From the NCBI GenBank assembly GCA_028565635.1, contig JAOXYB010058646.1, forward strand, positions 1 through 10,899: DNA of 10,899 nucleotides, read 5' to 3'. The notes beneath the pieces were generated by a model. That model was given only the letters and a program-made list of their open reading frames with translations. It was not told where the DNA came from and ran no database searches. Within the stretch, counting starts at the first letter, position 1. Each line of letters starts with the position of its first letter. Below, piece after piece: positions 1 through 6,691 of the stretch. This DNA comes from Phoronis ovalis. Taxonomy: Eukaryota; Phoronida; Phoronidae. The position numbers were made by a program, and so were the translations under genes.

Positions 1-435
1 AATTTTTTTTTATAACTTGTGTAGGTAAAGCCTACAATAGTGAAAAGGATCCAATCGCTTTCAGTGCAAAATTCGGGTTCAAGAGGGTTAATAAGTTTTA
101 AAAGAATTTTGAGAAAATGCTTAATGACCAAGACTGAACTAGACAAGTATGTGAAAGACAAAGGGTACAACATTCATCATATCCTAATTCCATTAAAGAT
201 GCAAATTTTACACCAATTGTACTGAATATTATTTATCATTATGGAAGCAGACAATATTTTGATAGGCTTTCCAAAAAGTGTTGAACTGGTTGTAACATAC
301 AAACCAAAAATTCCCAAGAATTAAATAAAGGCGAAACCATGCAAAAGAGCTCAAGTGATGAAGAATCTTCATCTGATGTATCTATAGGAACAAACCTATA
401 TAATAGTAAAATAAACCAGTATTATATCCAGTCAG
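1..435. other. Upstream stretch, no secure gene
   Basis: I do not recognise a gene here. A 61-codon + strand frame (40-225) and another frame over the same bases are both fairly open, so neither stands out. At 339-449 a short + frame reads with a Ser/Asp/Glu-rich start (KSSSDEESSSDV). It lies directly before the first family-like segment of the decayed gene, so it may be an acidic N-terminal linker of that gene, but there is no motif to prove it. A low-complexity T run opens the window. Confidence 0.3.
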
Positions 436-812
436 ATAAGAACTTTAAGTGAACCAGAAGTTTTGTTAAGAGCTATTGAATCCAATTTGGAAACAGCATT
501 TGGTGTACAAAAAGGGAGTTTTTTGTTTTACATGCATGGTCAGATCTTAACACATGTTGCAGTGTAATAAAACAAGACTCCGTGTTGAAATTAATTTTTT
601 TGGAAAGAGTGGAGGACAAAAATCTATAATTTACCCTAGCCATCCTTGTACATCATGAGCAGTATGTGGTCATGCAGGGCTCTTGCAAAAACTGGCTTCA
701 TTTGAGCACCCAAGGCACATAAATGGTAGAATACTTCAAAAATAAATATCCACACTTAAAATTAGATGATTGTATATGTCGAAAATGTAAATCGTGTGTT
801 TTCGTACACTGA
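436..812 (+). pseudogene. N-terminal Cys/His-rich (zinc-binding-like) module, broken
   Basis: Frame 1 (436-564) reads RTLSEPEVLLRAIESN and continues to a double stop at 565-570. Frame 2 (566-742) then reads VEINFFGKSGG, HPCTS, a TGA at 656-658, and AVCGHAG with further His residues. Frame 3 (735-809) finishes with YPHLKLDDCICRKCKSC before a TGA at 810. Joined conceptually, this gives Cys-x2-Ser/stop-x-x-Cys spacing, a His-rich middle and a C-x-C-x2-C-x2-C tail, which is the layout of a zinc-binding module. The family as I recall it has a Cys-rich N-terminal module ending in IC..C. Two frame changes and the stop mean it cannot be made as one domain now. The metal role is inference from spacing only. 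Confidence 0.5.
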
Positions 813-833
813 GCACTAATACTGTAAAGGTAA

Positions 834-1223
834 TTATATAATGCTACTGCTGAACAGGGCAATCCACCTATAAACACTGACGATTGGGAAATTATTTTTT
901 TTAATCAAAATTTGGAGAATGTAATGTAAGTGCAACAGCTAGGATCAGTAGAAATTGAGGTACACCCAATGTTTGAAAGTTTCTCTGTTGGAGAACATAC
1001 AGTACGTACATCAAACATAATGATAGATAAAACAACTACCACAGGGTACTTAACATTGTGGAAAAGATACAACAAACTGAGTCTCAAATCAGTGGCAGCC
1101 TCAATTATCTGTAAGGAACATGATTATTGATGGTGTGTTAAAGTTGCCAAAGCCAAAATTAAGACACTGATATTTGTTCGTGATGAACTCTTAAAGAATA
1201 ATTGTTTTTCTAAATACAGTGTA
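834..1223 (+). pseudogene. Decayed gene segment, region between Cys module and central domain
   Basis: One + frame (frame 3) runs from 834 to a TAA at 1224 with only two internal stops, TAA at 927 and TGA at 1128. Recognisable stretches are NTDDWEIIFFNQNLENVM, VEIEVHPMFESFSVGEH, GYLTLWKRYNKLSLKSVAAS and VRDELLKNNCFSKYSV. I see no catalytic motif. The segment lies in the place where family members have a poorly conserved linker between the Cys-rich N-terminus and the central domain. The opposite strand is also open over 905-1087, but its product is Ser/Val/Cys-rich without any family match, so I treat it as a shadow. Confidence 0.45.
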
Positions 1224-1307
1224 TAACCAGTATACATAAGAGATGGTATCTTCTAAACTGATACAGTGTATAACCAGTATACATAAGAGATGGTATTTTC
1301 TAAACTG
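1214..1307. repeat. 47-bp tandem duplication, two copies
   Basis: Copy 1 is 1214-1260 and copy 2 is 1261-1307; they are identical except for one C/T difference (46 of 47). Each unit contains GTATAACCAGTATAC, a 5-bp inverted repeat with a 5-base loop. Because 47 is not a multiple of three, the duplication adds a frameshift to the decayed gene it lies in. The near-perfect identity makes it younger than most other damage in the gene. Confidence 0.95.
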
Positions 1308-1327
1308 AAATTAACATTAGAAAGTAG

Positions 1328-1927
1328 TGTCAATCAGCATCTTTTAAAACCCACAAGTCTTTGCTACGAGAAATTTCACTAACTTGTAACAGTTTAGTGT
1401 CTCATTACTGTTATTCCACATCCAACAATGTCTTATTATACCTTACTATCACTGGAAAATCCCCACTCGACATTGTATGTCTTGCACTGTCATAATATGA
1501 GGAAGATAAAGACACTAGTCAAGTTCCTAAGCTTAAGAAACAAGAGAAAAAAGTATGTGAAATAATAAACAGTAAAGAATCTGATGACACCAATTAAGGT
1601 CCACTTTCAAAATATGGATATAAGATCATTAAAAGTTTACGGCTGAGTTTATCACAGGACATGTTATTTAAAATAACAATCTTATTGATCTACCAGAATT
1701 AGACATGAAGAATTACATCCTGCTATGAAAATGTAAACCCTGTTTTGTGGAAATTCATAAACTTATTGACGCATAATTCACAAGAACTGCATAAATCTAT
1801 TTATAATTACCATGGCTTCAACTGGGAATGTGTGCAATTCTTGGAACAAGACCAAAAAGGAATAGCAAGAAGATTGCACTTATTAGGAACTATAGCTTTT
1901 ACTGCATCAGATGGGAAATGCAATTAG
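1328..1927 (+). pseudogene. Decayed gene segment with VSHYCY and NPVLWKF motifs
   Basis: Frame 2 stays readable for 200 codons with stops at 1493, 1595, 1700, 1706 and 1925. It reads SLLREISLTCNSLVSHYCY, then STSNNVLLYL and SPLDIVCLALS, a Lys/Glu-rich stretch (KLKKQEKKVCEII), KSLRLSLSQDMLF, and NPVLWKFINLLTHNSQE. The last part (LLGTIAFTASDGKCN followed after the stop by PLHMIPLTQ) resembles the family's stretch in which a hydrophobic helix precedes a short basic, PLH-like segment. Five stops in one otherwise continuous frame show point-mutation decay rather than rearrangement. Family matches are from memory of the pattern and have not been searched. Confidence 0.6.
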
Positions 1928-1929
1928 CC

Positions 1930-2206
1930 CCTGCACATGATTCCATTAACTCAAAAGAATGTTTGAATATGTTAAATGTTTTTAGATTATGTTCATCTTA
2001 CCTAACTCTTGACAGGTATCGGCAAAAAAACAGTTGCAAAGGAAAAAGAAGGATGGCCACATCATTTGTGGTGGCATCAGCAGACAATGTTAATAAGCTA
2101 AGGGTACTATGCACCTATTCGCGCAACAGATGAGAAACGTCCAATGACTGACTCGATGGCCATTCAAGTACTAGAGCCAACCAATTGCAATAAACATGTC
2201 AGATAC
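1930..2206 (+). pseudogene. Decayed gene segment with ASADN motif
   Basis: After the stop at 1925 the family-like reading moves to frame 1 (about 1950-2130): CLNMLNVFRLCSSYLTLDRY, then TSFVVASADNVNKLRV, with ASADN encoded at 2074-2088. At about 2100 it moves to frame 2 (2102-2206), reading YYAPIRATDEK and MAIQVLEPTN before a TAA at 2207. In the family as I know it, a (V/A)S(A/T)DN motif is followed within about 25 residues by a short hydrophobic strand ending in QPKP-like residues. The two halves here fit that order across the frameshift. The conserved Asp of this motif is a reasonable candidate for an active-site or metal residue, but I know no experimental support. Confidence 0.6.
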
Positions 2207-2596
2207 TAAAATTCCAAAGATTTTCAATGGGACAGATGCAATGGCTACTCCTTTTACCAAGATAATCAAATTATCAGCCTGTGAAATTTCCTTTTTTAAT
2301 GAAAGTGATACTACTCTTTCTGAAGATGTTTTAGTCAATACAGTTGAAACCAATGCAGCAGATTTTTGATACAAGACATTTATTTAATTTTGTGTTATCC
2401 CATAACCATATCCAAGTAGCCAACCATGAAATGTATCCAACTACACTGAAAATGTATGTGCTAAGTTGGATAGTCCACAATGTAAGAAATCCAACATAAT
2501 GTACCATCACAAATCAACATGAGCACCAACAACATTGAAACTATGAAGGAAGTAGTGAATAATCTGAACACAAAATTAAAAATTTGGAATATGGGC
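2196..2596 (+). pseudogene. Decayed linker segment before the GDWH core
   Basis: Three short open stretches follow each other. Frame 3, 2196-2366 (57 codons), is Thr/Ser/acidic-rich and ends at TGA 2367. Frame 1, 2368-2496 (43 codons), contains FVLSHNHIQVANHEMYP. Frame 2, 2519-2596, reads NNIETMKEVVNNLNTKLKIW. The last resembles the helix that precedes the GDGK strand in family members. Each frame takes over where the last one stops, which is what single-base indels in one ancestral coding region would leave. The antisense frame 2171-2374 overlaps but has no recognisable content. Confidence 0.45.
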
Positions 2597-3113
2597 TAAA
2601 TATTTAGTTTTAATTGGTGATGGAAAGGTTTATGACCTACTTCTAACATTACAGAGACAGGTGAACGAGTCAACCCAGTGGCTACTACCTGTGCATGGGG
2701 ACTGGCATATTACGAAGAATTCTGGGGAATTACTTTTCAAACCTTATGGTGACAGTGGTTTAAAAGACTTAGTTTCCAAACTCCATAAAGGTAAAACCTA
2801 TCAATGTGTCACACCAGGTATAAGTTTTTATAAAATGAAGTTTGCAATCTTCCAATTTTGGGAAGCTATGTACTATCAAAAATCTTGCGTCTCCAAATCT
2901 TGGAATTTCAAAAGTATAGACCCTGAATCAATAACGGAATATGTTAAGATTTGTTTAGAAGCATTTGACATATCCATAGATGTTGAATTCAAAGATTATG
3001 AATTAGTTGAAAGTATATTAGAATTAGTAGATGAAGTTAGACATGAATTTTATGAATATTTACAATATATGTCCTCCTTGGATGAAACAAACATGGAGAT
3101 TCTTCGTGCACCG
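2580..3113 (+). pseudogene. GDWH core domain, longest intact segment (178 codons)
   Basis: Frame 3 is open from just after a TAA at 2577 to a TGA at 3114. No start codon is needed, as this is an internal piece; the GTG at 2661 and any later ATG are not true starts. It reads AKYLVLIGDGKVYDLL, then WLLPVHGDWHITKN (GDWH at 2697-2708), GDSGLKDL, FAIFQFWEAMY, and an acidic helix-rich tail (EAFDISIDVEFKDYELVESILELVDE, given here only as a description of its character). GDGK/GDAK, LPxxGDWH and GLKDL are the strongest signature of the family. Function is unknown to me; conserved Asp and His residues in GDWH are candidates for catalysis or metal binding. This segment is the best query for a search. 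Confidence 0.8.
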
Positions 3114-3390
3114 TGATGCAATTGTATTTATTAAATACTATGTGGCAATTAGGAGTGGCAACTGGAACTTGCAAAACCATTGCCTAAAAAAGATCTTGGA
3201 ACTTTTTCAAGTTGCCCACTCCAAGTATTATTATAGATTAATTCCTCGTCATCTGGCGGATTTGTGTTGTTTCCCGAAAGAAGTATTACAGCACTTTATA
3301 GATGGAGGGTTTGTAGTGAGTATTCATGGAAATAACTGCTCAAGTGTTGTTATCGATGAGGCGAAATTTAAAAGCAATCAATGCATACGT
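3085..3390 (+). pseudogene. HLAD / FPKE / GGF segment of the decayed gene
   Basis: The reading passes from frame 3 to frame 1 at about 3080-3110. It gives WRFFVHRDAIVFIKYYVAI, RSGNWNLQ, a helix (LKKILELFQ), YYYRLIPRHLADL (HLAD at 3250-3261), CCFPKEVLQHF, GGFVVSI and IDEAKFKSN, ending at a TGA after CIR. In family members the order is F..DA...I..FLAIR..NW, then IPHHLAD...P..V...F..GGF.V, then a DEAHE-like motif. Here DEAHE has become DEAKF, losing the His and second Glu. The match runs over about 95 residues with no internal stop. Confidence 0.75.
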
Positions 3391-3668
3391 TGAAAATAAT
3401 AACTCGCATTTTCCTGGCTGTTTAATGTTCCAAGCAAAATTATGGGAACATTTAAAAGTTGGAAGTTGGAATGGAAGAAAAACTAGCTAACCCACATCAG
3501 ATTTTGCCATTTAGAAGAAATGAGGAAGTGAACATACGCACTTATATCTCAAAACTTGAAGATTCAAAATGCACTTTCAGTTTCGTAATTCCTGAAAAGG
3601 TTTGGGCAGGAGGCATTAAATTTGAGGCACTTATTTCTGGAAAGATGGCTACAAGAGAACGAGAAATG
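3391..3668 (+). pseudogene. Decayed segment after the DEAHE-like motif
   Basis: Frame 2 is open for about 40 codons after 3368 (LKAINAYVENNN, FQAKLWEHLKVGSWNGRK) and stops at a TAG/TAA near 3487. Frame 3 (3459-3668) then reads ANPHQILPFRRNEEVNIRTY, ISKLEDSKCTFSFVIPE and an acidic/basic tail before TAA/TAG codons. NEEVNI..YISKLEDS resembles the family's variable EEN(I/V)...I.KL..S stretch that follows the DEAHE motif. Support is weaker than for the HLAD segment because the family is poorly conserved here. Confidence 0.45.
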
Positions 3669-3681
3669 TAATAGTAAACAG

Positions 3682-3998
3682 TTAATTACATTCACTGACA
3701 ACAGTAAAAAAGTTACGCACTCCAAGCAATTATTAAAAGATCAGAGAATTCAAAATAAAATACGGCGAAAACACATTGCTTGGTCAAGACAGATCAAAGA
3801 TTTGTCAACACTCAAAGTTACCTTTTCAATGTTTGAACATGAGTCGCAACTTCCATACAAAGAGAATAAAACCTGTGCTCTTGCATTTAAAAAAAAAAAC
3901 ACCATGAAGCATTTACAAGTAGCATGGATCTTCTACTTATACTTCTATCGGATAATCAGCATGTCCATATTGGAATCACGCTGACGTCTACATGTGCC
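3682..3998 (+). pseudogene. Basic segment, LPYKENK motif and a DTDV-like remnant
   Basis: Frame 1 reads LLKDQRIQNKIRRKHIAWSRQ, a basic helix like the family's R.LVTKC.RRRIAW stretch, then ESQLPYKENKTCALAFKKK, which fits LP.KG.KS...KFL(E)K. An 11-base A run (3889-3899) follows, and the reading appears to slip to frame 3 (3900-3998): HHEAFTSSMDLLLILLSD then NQHVHIGITLTS, ending at TAA 3999. That last part resembles a HEEADT....SPDTDVYHIG block with both acidic motifs eroded. In the family as I recall it this block should come after the NW..FL block, which here lies beyond the LINE. The 3900-3998 assignment is less sure than the rest. Confidence 0.5.
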
Positions 3999-3999
3999 T

Positions 4000-5010
4000 A
4001 ACTAGGAAAAACAGTTTATAAGCACAGACTGATATCATGACTAATCTTTGCACTTAGAAGAGAACTGCTGACCAGCCAGTAGGTCTTTAAATGAATCTAT
4101 AGAATCTGCTGATACTAAGTCTGATGGTAGTGCATTCCATTCTTTGATAGCTCTTGGGAAGAAATTTCATCTGTAAATTTCAGTGTTGGTGTGTATCTGT
4201 ATCAGTTTGCTGCTGTGTCCTCCATTGTGTACTAATGACGGTTGGATAAAATCTGGTTAGACCAGCTAACCATATGTTGTATATCTTTTTGCAGAGTTAA
4301 TGAATCACTTGCTTAGCTTATTGAACGATATAGAAGGCAATCATCTGCAAACAATCTGATTTTGGATGAAACATTATCGACAATATCATTTATGTAAAGA
4401 AGGAACAATAATGGACCGAGTAATGTGCCCTGAGGCACACCTGACAATCACTTGATGACCTTGATCTAGTTTTCTACCAGTGTCCTCAGTACACGTGATG
4501 AGTTGAGATTCACACGAGTGGCCGGATCTAAAACCATGTTGAAAGTTCACTAGGATAGAATGGTTTTCAATTAGCTTCATGTTAGTGTGGATAATGTGCT
4601 CCAGTAACTTACAACAAATCGATATTAGGGATACTGGGAGATTGTTTGCTGGATTTGATTTGTCGCCTTTTTTGAATTTGTCCAGTCAGATGGAACTTGG
4701 AAATTCAGGAGAGATTGATTGAAAATGACTAATGACTGTGAGCATGGGACTATTGCTTCACTAATGTGCCTTAAGATTTTGTTGGTAATTTGATCAGGTC
4801 CCGTGGTGCCTTAGCAATCTTCAACTTGTTTCGTAACTCTGTTAGTTGTTACTTGGAATATTGGCATCTTTGGGACAGTACTTGGAATCAGTGCCTGAAA
4901 ATTTTCTGTAGACTCTCTGGTAATGGAATGTTTTTGATAAATATGACCCACTTGCATCACGAAGGACCTTCCATGACTATTTTTATTCTGGTTTATGCAA
5001 TAAAATTTTG
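4000..5010 (-). mobile_element. Non-LTR retrotransposon fragment (CR1/L2-like LINE), 5'-truncated and internally deleted
   Basis: Read on the - strand from 5010 down, it shows FQALIPSTVPKMP, TTGPDQITNKIL (GPDQ at 4790-4801), VPSDWT, FKKGDKSNPANN (4641-4676), [46 protein letters not shown] (VPQG at 4427-4438), FADDCLLYR (FADD at 4340-4351), LQKDIQHMVSWSNQ, RGHS-like GGHSSKL, and RAIKEWNALPSDLV (WNALP at 4125-4139) before a stop at 4041-4043. These are reverse transcriptase and ORF2 C-terminal motifs of CR1/L2-type LINEs. The apurinic endonuclease and ORF1 are missing (5' truncation). The outer ends are approximate: I found no convincing target-site duplication and no poly(A) or microsatellite tail. 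Confidence 0.85.
4041..4812 (-). pseudogene. LINE ORF2 remnant: reverse transcriptase and C-terminal region
   Basis: An intact protein would reverse-transcribe the element RNA at a nicked chromosomal target. Several parts are lost here. Between VPSDWT and FKKGD a short stretch (the family's A.V.PI residues) is gone. Between LDQGHQV and VPQG roughly 65-70 residues usual for the family are gone, including the FSKAFD block with the first catalytic Asp. Between WSNQILSN and GGHSSKL a further long stretch is gone. FADD, the second catalytic motif (usually YADD or FADD), is present. The longest open stretch is about 4690-4386; the VPQG part lies in another frame, and a stop follows [12 protein letters not shown]. 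It is certainly dead. It lies antisense to the flanking decayed gene. Confidence 0.85.
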
Positions 5011-5025
5011 AAATACTTTTTAAAT

Positions 5026-5238
5026 GAACATGTAGCAGAAGTGCACATCTGCATGGATATTCAAGCTCCAAACACTTCACTGAAGAACACTGAAAGACAA
5101 AATCATTTAGACTCTTCAAACACAATATCCGCAACAGAATATATAAGTTTAAGTAAAGATGACAAACTTCCTGGTAACTGGAAGAGATTTTTGAGTGTCC
5201 CAGGTAACAAAAAGCTATTAGTAAATTGTTTTAATTAA
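5026..5238 (+). pseudogene. Family segment beyond the LINE: EVHI and NW..FL block
   Basis: A + frame (5008-5237) reads AEVHICMDIQAPNTSLKN, a Ser/Thr/polar stretch, then KLPGNWKRFLSVPGNKKLL and VNCFN before a TAA. EVHI.(F/M)D followed about 45 residues later by (L)P..W..FL......K..L is a paired signature I associate with the C-terminal half of the same animal family as the upstream segments. The ATG at 5008 is not a real start; its first few codons overlap the end of the LINE. The LINE therefore lies between two pieces of related coding sequence on the same strand. The family link is from memory of the motif pattern and is less certain than for the GDWH core. Confidence 0.55.
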
Positions 5239-5316
5239 TGGCACAATTCTAGAAAATGCTTCTAACCTGTCTAGCAATGTGCATAATTCAAGCTGCACAC
5301 AATGCAGGTATTCAAC

Positions 5317-5449
5317 GCATCAAAATTTCTGAGAGTTCTGGCTCGATATGAACGAAAGCCAACTATTTCTATGACTGTTATGGGCGCATCAACATTTCTG
5401 AGAGGTCTGGCTCGATATGAATGAAAACCAACTACTTCTATGACTGTTA
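5317..5449 (+). repeat. 69-bp tandem duplication, two copies, coding-like
   Basis: Copy 1 starts at 5317 and copy 2 at 5386; both contain GCATCAA(A/C)ATTTCTGAGAG, CTGGCTCGATATGAA and ACTTCTATGACTGTTA-like blocks with scattered substitutions. The period, 69, is a multiple of three. One frame reads ASKFLRVLARYERKPTISM and then GASTFLRGLARYE, a stop, KPTTSM. That is loosely like the GKATFL..F..Y stretch near the C-terminus of the same protein family; another frame gives QAAHNAGIQRIKIS just before. A diverged third start (ATCAACATTT at 5479) may follow. The repeat is certain; its coding meaning is not. Confidence 0.85.
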
Positions 5450-5478
5450 AATAACTTAGTTACAATTTTTTCTTGCAG

Positions 5479-5540
5479 ATCAACATTTAGAGCAAGCTTG
5501 CCTCTGAACATATTCGGTGTAAACAGCTATCAGTATCCAG
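5479..5540 (+). other. Exon-like 62-base stretch
   Basis: It is preceded by a pyrimidine-rich acceptor-like sequence (TTTTTTCTTGCAG, ending at 5478) and followed by a donor-like CAG|GTATGT (5538-5546). One frame across it is open (STFRASLPLNIFGVNSYQY). The pairing of a good acceptor and a good donor at exon distance is unusual for the AT-rich flank, but one such pair in 10 kb could be chance. It could be the last exon-like remnant of the decayed gene or nothing. Confidence 0.25.
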
Positions 5541-6013
5541 GTATGTAATCCACTAAAATACCATTAATCATTAAAAAGGTGGAAAAGCTAGACAGTATGG
5601 TTGGTTATTAGGTTGAAATGTCAAACAGCCTATGACATGATATAGAAATAACACTTGCTTTATAACTTTGAATTTATCAGATTTGTTTGTTTACAATTAT
5701 GTGATTAGTTACTGCTAACTATCATATTATAGATAAAAGTGTACAATGTTGTTTGTCTATAGCTAAGCAACACAACTTAAAACCTTACGTCTTAAGCTTT
5801 TTCTCCACACAACTTAATTAAAATAATATTGAGTTTTTTTATTCTATCATTTTAAAAGTTTGTAGTATAATATTATAACTGTAACGAAGCAGTCAATAAT
5901 AATATTATACTAAATTCTATCAGTTCATTTTATATTGAACTCATATAGTTCAATCAAATGAGTATAGATACTCCTGGCACATCGATCTTCAGTAGTTTTC
6001 TATTTAGTTGGTT
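5541..6013. other. AT-rich intergenic stretch without a gene
   Basis: No frame longer than a few dozen codons and no family motif is visible. The stretch contains the 5863-5912 hairpin and a smaller inverted repeat (ATTGAAC at 5934-5940 with GTTCAAT at 5948-5954). It leads directly into the left arm of the long inverted repeat, and part of it (from about 5985) may be weakly related to the sequence outside the right arm. Confidence 0.5.
5863..5912. repeat. AT-rich hairpin
   Basis: TAGTATAATATT at 5863-5874 is the exact reverse complement of 5901-5912. The pairing can extend inward with a small bulge (AACTG against CAGT), leaving a loop around TAACGAAG. It sits about 100 bases outside the left arm of the long inverted repeat. 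It could be a remnant of a small foldback element end or a chance palindrome of AT-rich DNA. Confidence 0.7.
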
Positions 6014-6691
6014 TCCGCGAGAAAAATGTCTAAATATTGCATTTTGCAAATTGCGTTCTCCAGGTTTAGGAGGTGGTGTGAAAAATGATCATCATTTTAA
6101 GGTGCTTTAGGTATTAGAAAATCTTTTTTGTTTAAAAGTCAAGATATTTGGCTAATTTGTTGCATCAATTTTTTTTCGAGTACCGCCGTGACGTATTTTT
6201 AAGAGTTCAGAATTGTGTTCTTTCCATGAAAATCACTTTTTTAGCATTTAAAAAAAATCTAGGTATACATTTTTTTATTGTTTGATATATTTGTCTCCTT
6301 CACTTGAGCCTAATTTAGGTATCATATTTTACTCTAAACCCCGTACCAAATGTAATCAGAATCAGGATTTATATCTCAGTGAAGCACAAAATGGCAAAAA
6401 TTCTGTATGATTAACGGTGATTCTAAAATTAAATGTCACGGTCTACACGGCAAAATACGGACACATATGTCTTGCCTTTCAAATGTTATAAAACCACCTT
6501 CCAATATATTTTGTTTTCCACTAATTTTTTTACAGTCTAATATACCACCTGATATTTCGCTGTTACGAAAAAACGAACATTTTGCGCTTTCAAAAAAAAA
6601 TAGATACACATTTTTTTATTTTTCACTATGTTGTGGGCAAATGTCCTACCATCACATATCATAACTCAAAAGAGTCCAGACAACTGGGTTT
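6014..6691. repeat. Left arm of a long imperfect inverted repeat
   Basis: Its sequence matches the reverse complement of 8475-9145 nearly throughout, with small indels. Exact or nearly exact blocks are 6301-6318 with 8836-8853 (18 bases, identical), 6508-6530 with 8634-8656 (23 bases, identical) and 6603-6641 with 8525-8563 (38 of 39). The outer edge is near CGCGAGAAAA (about 6016) and the inner edge near CAACTGGGTTT (6681-6691). Two + strand open frames inside (6407-6664 and 6628-6849) are T-rich, have no recognisable domain, and shift frame relative to the other arm, so I do not call them genes. Confidence 0.9.

Larger units (their letters stand above)
436..3998 (+). pseudogene. Decayed large gene of an animal GDWH/HLAD protein family (DUF6589-like)
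   Basis: This is one long coding fossil. Successive segments in frames 1, 2 and 3 follow each other with almost no gap, which points to frameshifts rather than introns. In-frame stops break it (for example at 656, 927, 1128, 1493, 1595, 1700, 1706 and 1925). Motifs in order are a Cys-rich module, VSHYCY, NPVLWKF, ASADN, GDGKVYDLL, GDWH, HLADLCCFPKE, GGFVVSI and LPYKENK. From memory this is an uncharacterised family, expanded in molluscs and cnidarians and perhaps labelled DUF6589; its biochemical role is unknown to me. The multicopy habit of the family and the repeat-rich surroundings suggest a mobile or formerly mobile source, which is inference. The number of breaks makes a functional product very unlikely. 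Segments are described separately below. Confidence 0.75.

Noticed and set aside
905-1087. Open frame of 60 codons on the - strand
   Set aside because: It lies opposite the better supported + strand segment, shows no domain, and its hydrophobic Leu/Val/Cys make-up is what antisense of an AT-rich coding strand gives.
2171-2374. Open frame of 67 codons on the - strand
   Set aside because: Shadow of the + strand linker segment of the decayed gene; no motif.
4790-5011. Open frame of 73 codons on the + strand
   Set aside because: It is antisense to the clearly recognisable LINE coding region.
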